A DNA stretch of 64,000 bases from Polytrichum commune. Its lineage: Eukaryota > Streptophyta > Polytrichopsida > Polytrichales > Polytrichaceae. Below the pieces are notes generated by a model, which saw nothing but the letters and a program-made list of their open reading frames with translations, ran no database searches and was not told the DNA's origin. The translations under genes and the position numbers were made by a program. Positions 1 to 10,760 of this stretch are shown one piece after another (positions within the stretch are counted from its first letter, which is position 1; each line of letters opens with the position of its first letter). The DNA lies in assembly GCA_950295325.1 (NCBI GenBank), contig OX485803.1, forward strand, positions 30,249,554 through 30,313,553. The letters run 5' to 3'.

Positions 1-6
1 CTCTAC

Positions 7-467
7 GTGACTTGTAGGGGCATGGGATTCTTTCATTGGTATTATCAAAACCATCAAAGCAAGGCCAAGACAAATAAAAGACCGTGGAAACCACTAGACT
101 GGCAACATGGGATTTTTGGCAAGAGAATTCCGTCCTCACTCAATAAGTGCTCTAGAATTTGGCTTTTACTTGGAGGGATCACATTTTGGAGCATTTGAGT
201 GGAAAATGAATGACCTCACCTTCAACAACAATAGGCGGGATTTTTAAGAAGACTTACCAAATGATATGGCAAGGCCTCCTTGAGTACCCCATAATTGCAT
301 GGGACATCACCCGAAAGGAAGCGGAGAAAGCAACAATCTATGCGGACGTGATTGGGGACTATGATAACATGTGGGGAAGACACAAACTGCTTTATCATAG
401 GGATAACACTAGAACCATGCATTGGAATACTAAACCACTAGATGTGGGCTTAGTCAATCATACATAG
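7..467 (+). pseudogene. 3' end of an L1-like LINE ORF2 (relic, cut by window edge)
   Basis: Two adjoining frames together read like the last part of plant non-LTR retrotransposon ORF2 proteins, after the reverse transcriptase and zinc-binding (zf-RVT) region. Frame 1 (7-198) ends in WLLLGGITFWSI, the usual 'L-L-G-I-x-W-x-I-W' stretch, and then hits a stop where a Trp is expected. The reading continues in another frame (210-467) with KTYQMIWQGLLEY and DNMWGRHKLL, which fits the conserved tail. The frame change and the stop show it is dead. The rest of the element would lie to the left of the window. The family is recognised from its general pattern only, so a different retroelement tail remains possible. 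Confidence 0.45.
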
Positions 468-2170
468 GATGTTTACGAGTCATGGGTTATTTTGGTGTCA
501 CCGAGTGCACCCAAGAGAGCTCGCTACACTCTCTTCTTCAGGTGCTTGGTGACTTTGTATGATTTTTGTCATTGAAATAAATGTTTCAATTGTCTCCATA
601 AAAATGTTACGATCTCTACATCATGTTAGAATGGTATTGAACTAAAAATATTGATGTCATACAAAAATAGACACAATCATTATTAAAATTGTCATAGTGA
701 GATTTCAATATTCGTCTTATGCATATTAATGCATAAAATGTTTAATAGTTTGATATGGCTCAGAATGTAGCATAACAACTATGTGATTCAACTATGTTCA
801 AGGTGATTGGTGTCCCCAATTGCAGAACGGGATTTAGGGTTTGGACTTTGTGAAGGTGTGAAAATTTGCATGATTGTCAAATCTTGTTTGGTACTAGCCA
901 AAACCACATAGTCAAAACAAAGGAAGGAAGGTTTGGAGATACATGCAATAATCCAGCTCTACTAGGTACTAGCCAAGATGTAAAATAGGTGCAAAGATTC
1001 TTTGAATATATGGGCGACAATCAAGTTATGTTGGTTGCCAACTACAACCACAAATTCTAGATGAACACAAGCAAATTGGTGGTTGGAAAACAAAAGAAAG
1101 ATTTTGAGATAGTTTTCCTTGTACGTCACCAACTCATGTACTACCATCATCACCAGTAGAGTACAAATGCCCCAAGTCCATATGACAATTTAACCATGGA
1201 ATAAGATTATTCTCATTGAGTTCAACCGAAAATGGTAGGCAAGGCGCAATTCAATTTAAGGGGAGAGGCAATGTTGATAGAAAAATCCCCACTATTAGTG
1301 GAGACTAGGGTTCAGGAAAACACGAGTAGGAACTTATTGCTATAAGAGGTATACGGAAAATGAAAATAAGGGGATTTTCTTAGGTAGGATCATATACTAT
1401 GCTAACTTTGAATTTTGATAAGGAAAAAACCATAAACATTTGAAAAATACAATACTCTACAAAGCCAATTTATGTTGACAAATTTTTTTGAAGATAATTT
1501 CACATATTTTAGAGGATGGTGCAAGTAGTGTGCAAGTAGGTATATTGAACACGTAATTGTTTTAAATTTGTTTTAAATATGATGAATTTATATTAAATTG
1601 ATTTTTTCTACAAATTTTTGTAATGATGACCTCAAGTTTATAGTGAATTCAAGGTATATGAAATAAAATCTAACATCAAAATATTTAAGGTCATGAAATC
1701 TACCTCTAAAACCAAATTTAGCCATTATGTTTTGAGCATTATTTTTAATGATAAGTTTTGAAGATCTCAACTCGATACTCTATATTTGAGTACCTAACAC
1801 CACAATGAAAAGCGTCATGAAAAAATATCCAATTCAAACAACACTTTTCTACTATTTTAAAGCTTTTGACCCAAAAAATGATGATATTAGTATACCAGAG
1901 TATTTTTTTCCCGTATACTTGACCGTGCTTGCTCCCTTTAAGTAATTTTATAGCATTGCATCCTCAAATCAAACCTTTGTACCATGGGAGGTGGGGGCCA
2001 TTGTCCTTATGGCTATTCTCTCCTACTTTTCTATTCAAAGGAGGAATTACGTTATGGTCTCACATCACATAGATGTGGAAGGTTACCGGCCATGGCCAAT
2101 GCCATCACCTACCTTCCATCATTAGTTAATGAGAATATTATGCAACTTCATCTCTGGTAGATAGTAGATT
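468..2170. other. AT-rich intergenic DNA, no feature recognised
   Basis: No open frame with family-like residues, no clear terminal inverted repeats and no tandem structure were seen. Poly-A/T patches and scattered stops in all frames suggest old, decayed sequence. Some of it may be worn LINE sequence linking the relics on either side. Confidence 0.5.
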
Positions 2171-2172
2171 AC

Positions 2173-3130
2173 CAAGGTTTAAAATTTGGGATTACCATGG
2201 ATAGAGCTCTTGTGATGTATGATAAAAAAAGGCTTAGGGAATTTAGGGAAATATGGGATAGAGATGGCAATAAAATTCTTTCATAGAAGGTGGCTAGGCA
2301 TAGTTTTGACATCCTGAGATGATTTACTAATTTGTCTCAAATCAAGGGATCATTATGAAGTTTTTACAAACCAAGTTGTTTGGCAAGTGGATATTCTACT
2401 TATGCCCAATGAATATTGGGGTTTTTTTAAGGAATTATGTGGATCGTAAACCAGAGTAGGTGGTGAAAGCTAATTATATGAAAGTATTCATTATGGTTAG
2501 GTTCATCTCAATGCAAGTCTTATGAATGAAACCCCTCGGTTCAAAAGTGGGGGCGCAATACTTCAGTCTAACTGAGACGAGGCGAGATTTGGTGGGTGTT
2601 TCGATGGCATAAGCTTGTATTTGGTCAATGTATCAAGTTGGAGTACACGCTTTGTACATAGGACATGCCCAAACTCAATTCACCTTATTTTCTGGGAAGT
2701 TGGATTTTTTTTTTTTAATCTAGAAAGACGATGGTGACTAGAGAAGATGGCTTTCCTTGCTTCCATAGCTAAACTCAATAGGACCTTGGATAACTAAGAG
2801 GGTGGAGCTTAATAAATCTATTGTAACCAAACTAGAGAAACTTGATTACTCCATGGCTTTCTAAAGGTAAAATATGCTTTGGCACAAACATTGGACATGA
2901 AAGGAAGATGCTTTCTTGTGATCAGTTTCTCATAAAGCGGTGGTTGTTAATGAGTGGCAAGGTATGAACTCAAACAAAATTGATAGGAGTTGCTCTTGTT
3001 GTTGCCCATCCAGTGTGTGTAATTGGTAGAGCAAGATTCTTTGATTGTCCTAAGCCCTCAACAAGGATTCAAACCAACTTGTATTGTTGTTGATGAGTTA
3101 GGATATTAAGAATAATCCATTGCATAGAGG
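2173..3130 (+). pseudogene. LINE ORF2 C-terminal (zf-RVT) relic
   Basis: A decayed LINE ORF2 segment. At 2197-2317 the frame reads MDRALVMYDKKRLREF then EIWDRDGNKILS, followed by a stop and KVARHSFDILR. This resembles the region just before the zinc-binding domain of plant L1-like elements. Downstream a Cys-rich piece around 2946-3010 (VNEWQGMNSNKIDRS then CSCC) and, one frame over, ARFFDCPKPS at 3031-3060 fit the zf-RVT 'C-x-x-C ... H/F-F-x-x-C' pattern. Multiple stops and frame changes are present. The order on the + strand matches a single degraded copy. No poly-A tail was recognised before the C tract at 3235. Confidence 0.5.
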
Positions 3131-3298
3131 AAAGAAAATTATGATAAAAAGATTCGTCAACAATGACCAATTGCACTCATTATGATTTTGGGCCTTGGTC
3201 AAGCGTTTAACAAGCATTTGTATACTCCCCATGACCCCCCCCCTTCCCCTTGAATACTTTTTCTAGTAATCAAAAAGCCATATGCTTTACGCCTCAAT

Positions 3299-3548
3299 AG
3301 TGGCCCTATTCCTCAATCCTATTGGGGTTGGGTGTGGGAAAGTGGCCCTTTCCTCAACTTATATTATCATTCATTGAGCTATTGGATTGGGATCGAGGTT
3401 AGGATGGACACGTGGCCATTTCTCAACCTACATTGTCATCCAAATATATTGAACTATTGGAGTTGGGGTTGAGCCCGCGGGGTGGGCAAGTGATCGTTCC
3501 TCAACCTATATTGTCATCTAAATAATGAGTTGTTGTTGTTGGGGTTAC
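3299..3548. repeat. imperfect tandem repeat, about 70-79 bp units
   Basis: Units start near 3299, 3341, 3410 and 3489 with AGTGGCC/ACGTGGCC followed by CCTCAACCTA-like text and GTTGGGGTTG. The first unit is shortened. Divergence between units is substantial, so it is old. Confidence 0.7.
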
Positions 3549-3647
3549 ATTGCTTTAACTCACTAGACCATCTCACCTTCCCTATGGAAGAGTTATCTAG
3601 ACACCACAAAGCTCTACATGAGGGGTTGTTATGTTGTGTGTGTGTTT

Positions 3648-3667
3648 GGGGGGGGGGGGGGGGGGGG
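3648..3667. repeat. poly-G tract (20 G)
   Basis: Uninterrupted run of 20 G after a TG-rich stretch. It is the longest of roughly twenty G or C tracts of 9 or more bases in this window. Confidence 0.95.
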
Positions 3668-3789
3668 CATTGATTCCTTTTCCTTTATACTATTACCAAC
3701 GACATATCTTGGGCTATTGAGAACATTCATGACATTTCAAAGCCCATTCCCGGAGCCGTACACTCGCAACTCGATCCGAGGATATTCCC

Positions 3790-4089
3790 TTGTTGCCATG
3801 GGAGATTCTAAATAAGGTTGCCAAAACACAACACAACACACATATCTCCCCCGCGCGGGGCATGGCATTTAACTACACCAATTCTCGCGAAGCTCGAAAA
3901 TCCACAACCATGCAACCATGGCCACCGAGGGCTTTCCGAGAGTACGACAAACAACACGGCCGTTGGCCCGGAAAACGCCAAGCCAATCAAATGCACAAGA
4001 AACTTGGATCTACTTGTGTAAATTGTGGGGCTCGGACAACATGGGTGGAAAGGAGGCGACGAGGCCACAAGTTGAAAGGTGAGATATGA
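3790..4089 (+). other. exon-like ORF with a CxNCGA zinc-knuckle-like patch
   Basis: A 99-codon open frame in a locally GC-rich patch that also holds the palindrome CCCCGCGCGGGG near 3850. The last third reads KKLGSTCVNCGARTTWVERR and then a basic run. CxNCGAxT followed by VER-x-R recalls the zinc knuckle of SLU7-type splicing factors and, less well, GATA fingers, but only the first Cys pair is present. The frame ends right after AAAGGTGAGA, which matches a splice-donor consensus, so this could be an exon whose second zinc half lies elsewhere. The overlapping minus-strand frame (3808-4173) is also open, which weakens the case. I do not assign a function. Confidence 0.2.
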
Positions 4090-4547
4090 AATATGTGAAC
4101 CGCTTTTAGCAGGACAATAGGGGGACTCATCACTCGCTCGCTTGCTCTTTGGCACTTTTAACCGTACATACACCCAAGGTCCAACATGTGCAAGCGAGTG
4201 CCCATAATAGAATGAACTTGTCCTCGGAGTTCATGACAAACAAAGAGCCCTTTCCCCGCTTCCCTATCCACGGGTGGGTGGTGTAATAATAACTAACCTC
4301 CACAAAGTAGGCTATGATGACCATCTTTCCTCGTTCCCTCCCTAAGGTATGTGAACCCTACTTTGGGCACTTCCCCAACACCACAATCAAATTTGACAGT
4401 TGAAAATTGTCTCGTCCCGCTATCACTTGCGATATACGCACATTATCAATTCAAGTAAAATCGAATTTGACATGCAAGTGGTATAGGTTCAGTTCAAAGG
4501 GGATATTCTCTTTGTCTTGAAGTGATCACATAGGCCCTCCCAATTAT

Positions 4548-5247
4548 GCTCAGTCTTGAAGCTAGAACGATGTCTATAGTTTGAACAGATAGTCCAATCT
4601 CATCATGACACATATATTTGCGGTGTTTGTCCTTAACTACAAGCCTTGCCATGTACCAGCCACAAGTGTTCGATCAAGTAGAGTAACCACGTACAACACA
4701 CATATCTTACCTCCCTCCATTGCGGTTTGGTTTTCTAACACCTTTGGAGATTAAAAAAATAGTAAAAACCTACTCCCATAAGTTTGTTGATGATTCATCC
4801 TAACTTAAGCTCACTAGACTAATTTGAGATCTCTTAGTTGAAAGTAGTAATCTCCATGCTCTACACCAATAATCAACATTTTTCACCCTCCCCCCTCCCT
4901 TGGTTTGCTCTTCCCTTGTTAAGGTAGATGGGGCTAAATCCAACATAGCAATACTAGAAAGATATTCAACACTAGAAAGACATGTGTTTAAAAGAGATTG
5001 GACTATGTGCTCAAAATATGCTAACCATTATAGGTTTAATAATCAACATGATCGAGGGGACCTATATGACCACTTAACGAGTGCGAGAGCCTTCACTCTG
5101 ATAATGAATAAGATGTTCATATGAGCTACATAAATGATGAGACAAATGCATGCATGCATACACGATTTGGATTTGCTAATCATCTCGCACTAATTGCGTG
5201 TTTTATATTCTACGCAAAGTGGGTGCGAAGAGAAAAGTGCCCGAATA
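4548..5247 (+). mobile_element. long-TIR element, family LT, copy 1
   Basis: The right arm (about 4968-5247) carries the family sequence TTTAAAAGAGATTGGACTAT, then GTGCTCAAAATATGCTAACC, GTTCATATGAGCT and CGTGTTTTATATTC, ending in AGTGCCCG (the family end is AGTGTCCGTT). The left arm (about 4548-4660) has the complementary ACAGATAGTCCAATCTC and GTGTTTGTCCTTAA text. Other copies lie at 25870-27206, 31799-32040, 52457-53275, 55600-55980 and 56892-57036. The interior holds the shared core motif (about 4780-4870). The internal ORF of 74 codons is part of the arm and not a gene. Confidence 0.55.
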
Positions 5248-5309
5248 ACACACGTCTCCCTTAGGTGTTGAGAACATTCACCCCCCGTATTCTCTCCCCA
5301 TATGGGACA

Positions 5310-5542
5310 GAGGGAATCATCGTATACAAGCGTACCTCTTATTTATCCAACATAAAAGCCTTGAATTAGTATGTAGCCCAAAAGTTGCTTTCTATTTGAT
5401 TTGACACTGGAATTAGCTCTTTCAAGACCCCAAATTAATCTACTCGGGGTCATTTAAGAAGAATCAGCAACAAACCTATAGTGGGGTCGAACTTTTCTAT
5501 GTTGGATGAACAAGAAATATGCTCATATACAATAAATCCCTC
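5310..5542. mobile_element. foldback MITE, GAGAGGGAAT family, copy 1
   Basis: Arms of about 48 bp: left GAGGGAATCATCGTATACAA to TTATCCAACATAAAA; right arm is its reverse complement with changes, from TTCTATGTTGGATGAACAAG to AAATCCCTC. Related copies are at 19590-19806, 33122-33400 (partly duplicated) and a solo arm at 49943-50000. No clear TSD was found. Confidence 0.65.
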
Positions 5543-5552
5543 TTGCATGGGA

Positions 5553-5782
5553 TTCATGGCATCTACATAAACTCATCCATACTGGATGAACGGGATCCAA
5601 TTAAAGCAAAAGAAATAAATTCCCTACAAAATTGAAGACCAATTCATTCCAATCTTACTGCACTTGACTACTTACTCCAGATCTCTGATTCTAATCCTAA
5701 AGTCCAAAAATCTAAAAACAATCATTCATAGATTATAATACGATTGACTGCGTTTTCACCTTCGCAATGGATAGATCGCTCT
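5553..5782. mobile_element. foldback MITE, CATCTACGTAAACTC family, copy 1
   Basis: Left end reads GGCATCTACATAAACTCATC with TGGATGAACGGG just inside. The interior matches the copy at 27994-28224, including TTCATTCCAATC and TTTTCACCTTCGCAA near the right end. The right terminus is worn. It directly abuts the preceding foldback. Confidence 0.5.
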
Positions 5783-7554
5783 CTCTAGAAGCCTGTGTGA
5801 TTTGAAGGTGGCAGGCAGGAAGAAGAAGGTCCATCAATATGGTTGGAAAGGCTCAGATTCATCCGTATAACTCAAGCCTTCTGGCAGTGGTCAAATGATG
5901 CAGGGAGCATTTTCCCATAGTACACTTTCTTCAATATCCACCCCACAATCAAGTCTGCCTGCACCGACATCATACAGTTCCAAACACACCCACCCTCACT
6001 AGATTCCGTTGTCTAAATCAATGAATACCCTCACTTGTCGTAAAATAAAAACACCACCCGACCCGCCCGTAATAAATAACTGCTTATGTTCGACCGGTAC
6101 ATACACATATTGAAGCATGGTATATATCCACCATACACAATACCTATAGTAGTATAAACGACGAACCCCTACCTACCTCACCAATATCCAAGGTCTAATA
6201 CCCATCAAGTATTGGCCCTTGGTGGGTGTCACAAGATGAGAGGCGCTCTACATATCCGAGTTATTGTTTGGGTCGATGCCATTTTACTATCTTCTTGATA
6301 TAAGGGTAAATTTATCCAGGTATGAAGATCTTTGGATGGGTTTAGGGTTTGTGGCGTTTATGTAAACTTGTTCGTTGTGGATGAAAGACTTTTGCTAACC
6401 ACCAAGATAGAACCTACTTGGTGCAGTCCATTTGGTTGATAAACGTCCTGCAATTATACATTTAAGCCTACGTTTATAGTCATTTGAAGTAATCAAATGT
6501 TTTTGAATCATGTCTACTTGTGTATAAGATAACATATTTACCTAAGCAATGATCCAAACACCAATTACTTTTGACCATTCTTGCTACTTGAAGTTCAAAA
6601 AAAAGGGTAAATGTATTTTATTGGAAACCTAAGGATGGTGACGTTAGCCTCCCATTCATCATCGGCAACCAAACGGAATTCTTTATGACATGTTGTTAAA
6701 CAAAGAAAGATTTGGCATGTTCGGCAAAAGAAGGTGATGTATCATAAGCTGATGATGTGTAGGCCATGTTACTTCATTGTGGATGATGAAATCAACTTGC
6801 TAAAAAACTTGAAGTAAATGGACATTTCTTTATTTACTATTTTATTTCATTCTACATCCAGTTTTCTCCCTTCAAATTTTGTGATCTAATATCCTTTATA
6901 ATTTTCACATTGATGTTTCATATTGTAATATTGGTCGCAAATGATCATGTAATTATGTCACCACATAATCTCATTGATAATTTTTACTAAAATACTTGCT
7001 TTGGTAAGAAAACTTCCTTTCTCGCACTTATATATATATATATATATATGGAAGTGTTGTTCAATTCATTTCAAATGATTTATAACGGTGTTTTATTCTC
7101 ATTGTAGTCAAGTTTGGGCAGAATACAACATCCCCGTATTTGAATGCACAAAGCATGTGCTTAAAGTTAGAGTAAAATTGACTTCTCTAATATTGACAAA
7201 GTAAATTATGGAATGTTCTTTTGAACACATTGTGCATTATTATGTGCCATTCCCTTTAAAACATGGAGAAGGTGGTGGATTCCTTTGTGGAGCTCCAACG
7301 GCATTTATGTTGTACACATGAGTAAAATGACAGATGCCTTGACAAATTCACATCATATGTTTGGAACCATCATGGATCCCTATTTGATACCTATCTTATC
7401 TCATTATTCTTTGGTCATAAGGGTAGCTTTTGCATTGCTATACACGCCGCACATATTCTTTAGTCTTCCCAAAAATATGATCATTCCTATGTTAAAATGC
7501 AATACATACCGCACATGTTAATATACTTGGCGCAATCAAAACTTTTAAAATTGA
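5783..7554. other. intergenic, no gene recognised; TA microsatellite
   Basis: No coding potential with recognisable residues. A short TA dinucleotide run lies at 7029-7049. A worn half of the CATCTACGTAAACTC family is visible near 6350 (TTATGTAAACTTGTTCGTTG). ORFs in 7285-7776 look like chance frames. Confidence 0.5.
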
Positions 7555-8240
7555 AAAAAGAACCAAAGAAAGTCTAATCATGATACAATGTGGAAAGAGT
7601 ATAAACTTAAAATAATAACGCAAATAGAGAAAATTATCTTGAGACAACAAACAAAGAGCCTGGCCTCCACAAAAATAATAAGAGAAACTTAATCTTGAGA
7701 TAAAGAGTAGAGAAGGCTTGAAAATGAAGACAAAAAACAAAGAGAGCCTAACCTTGAGAGAAATGGCAAAGAGCAAAGGTGTTCTTACCTCAAGACAATA
7801 TCAAAGAGAGTCAAGGATTACCTTGAGAGAAATAACAAAAAAATAATGAGAAGCTAACATCAAGATAAAGTAGAAAGAGAGCCTAACATTGAGACAAGAA
7901 GCAAAGAAAACGTATTGTCAATAGAAATAAAAAATAATTCAAAGAACAAAAGAGATTCTCACATTGAGACAAATAACCACAAGAGCATAACCTGGAGACA
8001 AGAAACAAAGGTTGTTCGACCTTCAAAAAAAAAGTAATAAAAAGCCTAGAGAACCTATTATCAAAACAATGAATAAAGAGAGCTTAGCATTAAGACAATA
8101 AACAAAGAAAGCATAATTCTCAATAAAAAGAGCAAAGAGAACTTAATACTTAGACAAATGCATGGCAAAGAGAGGATAACCTCGAGCTAAAGAACAACGA
8201 GAAAACTTATCTTGAGAACAAAAAGATGGGGATCTCGATG
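7555..8240 (+). repeat. degenerate purine-rich minisatellite (about 30-bp unit)
   Basis: Repeated variants of AACAAAGAGAGCCTAACCTT followed by GAGACAA run for nearly 700 bp, with units of roughly 27-35 bp and many substitutions. The + strand is strongly purine-biased. No other repeat of this type occurs in the window. Confidence 0.75.
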
Positions 8241-8720
8241 AAGAATGAGTGACGGGGGAGAAGCTTGATGAGGAGTGAACGATAAAAACGAGGAGGAAGG
8301 TGAGGGAGGGCCAATAGGGGGCTACAAATGCAGGGAAACTTGGTGGGTCCTTGAGAGTCTAGCAACATGTGAGAATGAAGTGCTAATTTATGGTTGGTTT
8401 GAGATACATGGGGGAGATGTCATAAGTTTGGCATCCCTCCCAAACTTGCCCCCACCCTTCATCCGCCCCCAATTTGGGTGAAGGGGTTGATCCTCCCAAA
8501 TTGCTTCCTGCTATATGGACCACATATATGTGGCTTATTTACCCGAACGAAGCAGATCCTAAACTTGTAACCAATAGGTACAATGGAGGTAACCTTGCCA
8601 AGGAATGGAGATTTCAACATATAGCCAAATTGGCTTGCGATGTTACCTTCTCAACACCCTGATTTCAAGGCTTTTCCGTCATCTAGACAACATTTGGGGA
8701 CTCTATTGATATTCTCATTT

Positions 8721-8742
8721 ATAATAATAATAATAATAATAA
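8721..8742. repeat. ATA trinucleotide microsatellite
   Basis: About seven perfect ATA/AAT units. Confidence 0.9.
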
Positions 8743-8849
8743 TTTTCCTTTTTTCCTAGAAGGGATATGAACTGAGAAGAAGAAAAATAAGGATAGAGTT
8801 GAGTTTTGAGTTCATCGGCATGCATGTGATCTAAGTAAGTTACTTTAAC

Positions 8850-9082
8850 GAGTGTCCGGGGAGATTTTTGGACATAAGCAGTCGTTATCCCAGTGTTTCC
8901 AAGTCCAACTGGTTGTCATGTTGACATGTTTTGATTTTCTTTATTAAATTCGGGGGTATATTCTATAGATTCTCCTCAATTGATTGGTAATTTTCCTGAA
9001 GTCTTGAACTTTAACCAGTTAATTCTCAAAATTAACCAATTCCTTTGCAATTAGGGAGTTGGTTCTTCCCATTTATTGAAGG
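8850..9082 (-). repeat. AACCGGTT dispersed repeat, copy 1 (minus)
   Basis: Read on the minus strand it begins GGGAAGAACCAACTCC, continues with TTAACTGGTTAAAGTTCAAG, GAAAATTACCAATCA and ACCAGTTGGACTTGGAAACA, and ends AATCTCCCCGGACACT. It is the mirror of copy 2 at 9490-9725 and forms the outer arm of the large palindrome 8850-9725. Confidence 0.75.
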
Positions 9083-9446
9083 GGAGGCCACACACATTGA
9101 AAAAGTCGGATTCGAAACAAATTTTGGTTAAGCCAAGGTAAAAGAATTCCGGCCTTGACATGTGTCTAACTTCAAGGAGCTAGGTTTCAAGGTCGGTCCC
9201 TTTTTTTTTTTTGTTAAAACCATATGTTTTCAATTCCGATCGGAAACAAAATGGAGGTTCTTAAAGCCTTGCAAAAAGGTTGTCTTGGATCGGAATTGAA
9301 AACACATGGCTCTACCCAATAAAAGAGGGACCAACCTTGAAACCAAGCTCCTTGAAATCAGGCACACATCAAAGCCGAAACTCTTTTACCTCGGCTCACC
9401 AAACTTTGTTTGGAAACTGGTGGGTTTGGAACTTGTGTGACCTCCC
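9083..9446. mobile_element. large foldback element, TTTTCAATTCCGAT family, copy 1
   Basis: Arms of about 160 bp: left 9083-9246, right 9281-9446, separated by a 34-bp loop. Matching parts include AAGGTAAAAGAATTCCGGCC against its right-arm partner, AAGGAGCTAGGTTTCAAGGT, and TGTTTTCAATTCCGATCGGA at the loop side. A second, more diverged copy lies at 47740-47960. No coding sequence is present. Confidence 0.75.
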
Positions 9447-9489
9447 TCCCTCCCCCCTTGGCTGGGGCGAACCAACCCGTCAATGATCA

Positions 9490-9725
9490 ACGAGAACCGG
9501 CCGTTAATTACAAACGAACCAGTTGAGTTTGAGAAATAGCTGGTTGAAGTTCAAGACCGGAGGAAAATTACCGATCGTTTTAGAGTAATTTATAAAATAT
9601 ACCCTAATTCAATAAAGGAAAACCGGAGGATGTCAACAACATGTAACCGGTTGGACTTGCAAACACTAGGATCTCAACCGATTATACCCAAACAATCTCC
9701 CTGATCATTGCAACCTATACATTGG
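9490..9725 (+). repeat. AACCGGTT dispersed repeat, copy 2
   Basis: Begins GAGAACCGGCCGTTAATTAC and carries the family sequence GAACCAGTTGAGTTTGAGAA, AAATTACCGATCGTTTTAGA and TAACCGGTTGGACTTG, ending near CCCAAACAATCTCCCTGATC. The near-palindromic ACCGGTTGA motif occurs three times per unit in the family. No open frame and no TSD were recognised. Confidence 0.8.
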
Positions 9726-9828
9726 TTCCTTGGAGGTAAGGGTTTAGGCATCCAACAAGGAACCAGTGTATGGGTCGGTTCACCCAAATCCCCTCCCCTT
9801 GAGTGTAACAAATTGAAAGGGTGTCGTA

Positions 9829-10082
9829 CAGTGTGCATCTTTGACAAAGTTTTTGCAAGTTTTTGACATTTGACACGCAAAAACTTGCACAAAAATAAAT
9901 CGCACATCAATTGACACTTTAGAGATTGAAATGACACATACTACTAAGCATGTGACATTGAGGTGGCATCGTAGGAGAAAATGTAGATGTCAATCGCCAT
10001 TCATTTTCGTGTTGGAAAACGTCACGTGACACCTTGGATTTGAAGTTGAACGTCAAGTGAAATTTGTCAAACATACACACTG
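9829..10082. mobile_element. hAT-like MITE, CAGTGTGCAT family, copy 1
   Basis: 254 bp with ends CAGTGTGCATCTTTGACAAA and (reverse complement) CAGTGTGTATGTTTGACAAA. Flanks GTGTCGTA and GTGCCGTG match at 6 of 8 positions, compatible with an eroded 8-bp TSD. The CAGTG start and 8-bp duplication are typical of the hAT superfamily. Better-preserved copy: 20775-21071; worn copy: 54140-54478. Confidence 0.75.
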
Positions 10083-10084
10083 GT

Positions 10085-10360
10085 GCCGTGCAATATGTTC
10101 CCAAGGCTCCCAAGCTGAGGAGTGGCAGGGCAGGCAGGCAGGCAGGCAGGGAAGGTCAAAGAGGGGGCAGCAACAAACTAATAATAACTCACCAACAGAT
10201 TCTTTCAGAGATTGTCCAAATAATTCACTCATTTATGAGCCGCTTTGGCATCTCCTCCCCACCTCACCTCACCACCTCATCAGCTACCTATATAGCTCCT
10301 CCTCATCATCTCCTATCTATCTGTGGCCCAACATTTGTGAACCCATCCAATTAAGGTAGC
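10085..10360. other. GC-richer unique island with GGCA repeats
   Basis: Contains a (GGCA) run at about 10127-10150, CT-rich text and CCTATATAGCTCC, which could serve as a TATA-like element. The overlapping open frames (96-100 codons) are compositionally biased and read as chance. Could be gene-proximal or an old exon/UTR, but nothing is recognised. Confidence 0.4.
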
Positions 10361-10635
10361 TGGTCCTTCAATGCATTCTAGTTCTAATGCATACAATGAA
10401 AGGGGAGGAAGCCACTGCTACACTGTTTTGTCTGAGTAGTGTGGGTTACCATTTGGAGTGTCACATTGCTCTAACATTTTTACCGAGAGTATCATTGTTT
10501 ACCCTCATAACATGATGAGTAGTTACTATGCACACTGAAGAATATGGTATAACTTAGATGGTGAAAAATGATAATGTTGGTAAAAAGTTATGGCAACGTG
10601 TAATTCCGAATCGTACCCCACACTAATTAGACAAA

Positions 10636-10760
10636 ATAGTGTAGTTACAAATAAACCGGTTGACGTTCAAGACTGTGGGAAAATTACCGATCGTTTTAGG
10701 AGGAATTCATACACCATACCTCAAGTTAGTGAAGGAAAAAAATATAGGCACGTGTTTAGG
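10636..10760 (+). repeat. AACCGGTT dispersed repeat, copy 3 (partial)
   Basis: Recognised by AATAAACCGGTTGACGTTCA, AAATTACCGATCGTTTTAGG and GGAATTCATACACCATACCT. The 3' third is missing or unrecognisable. Confidence 0.7.
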
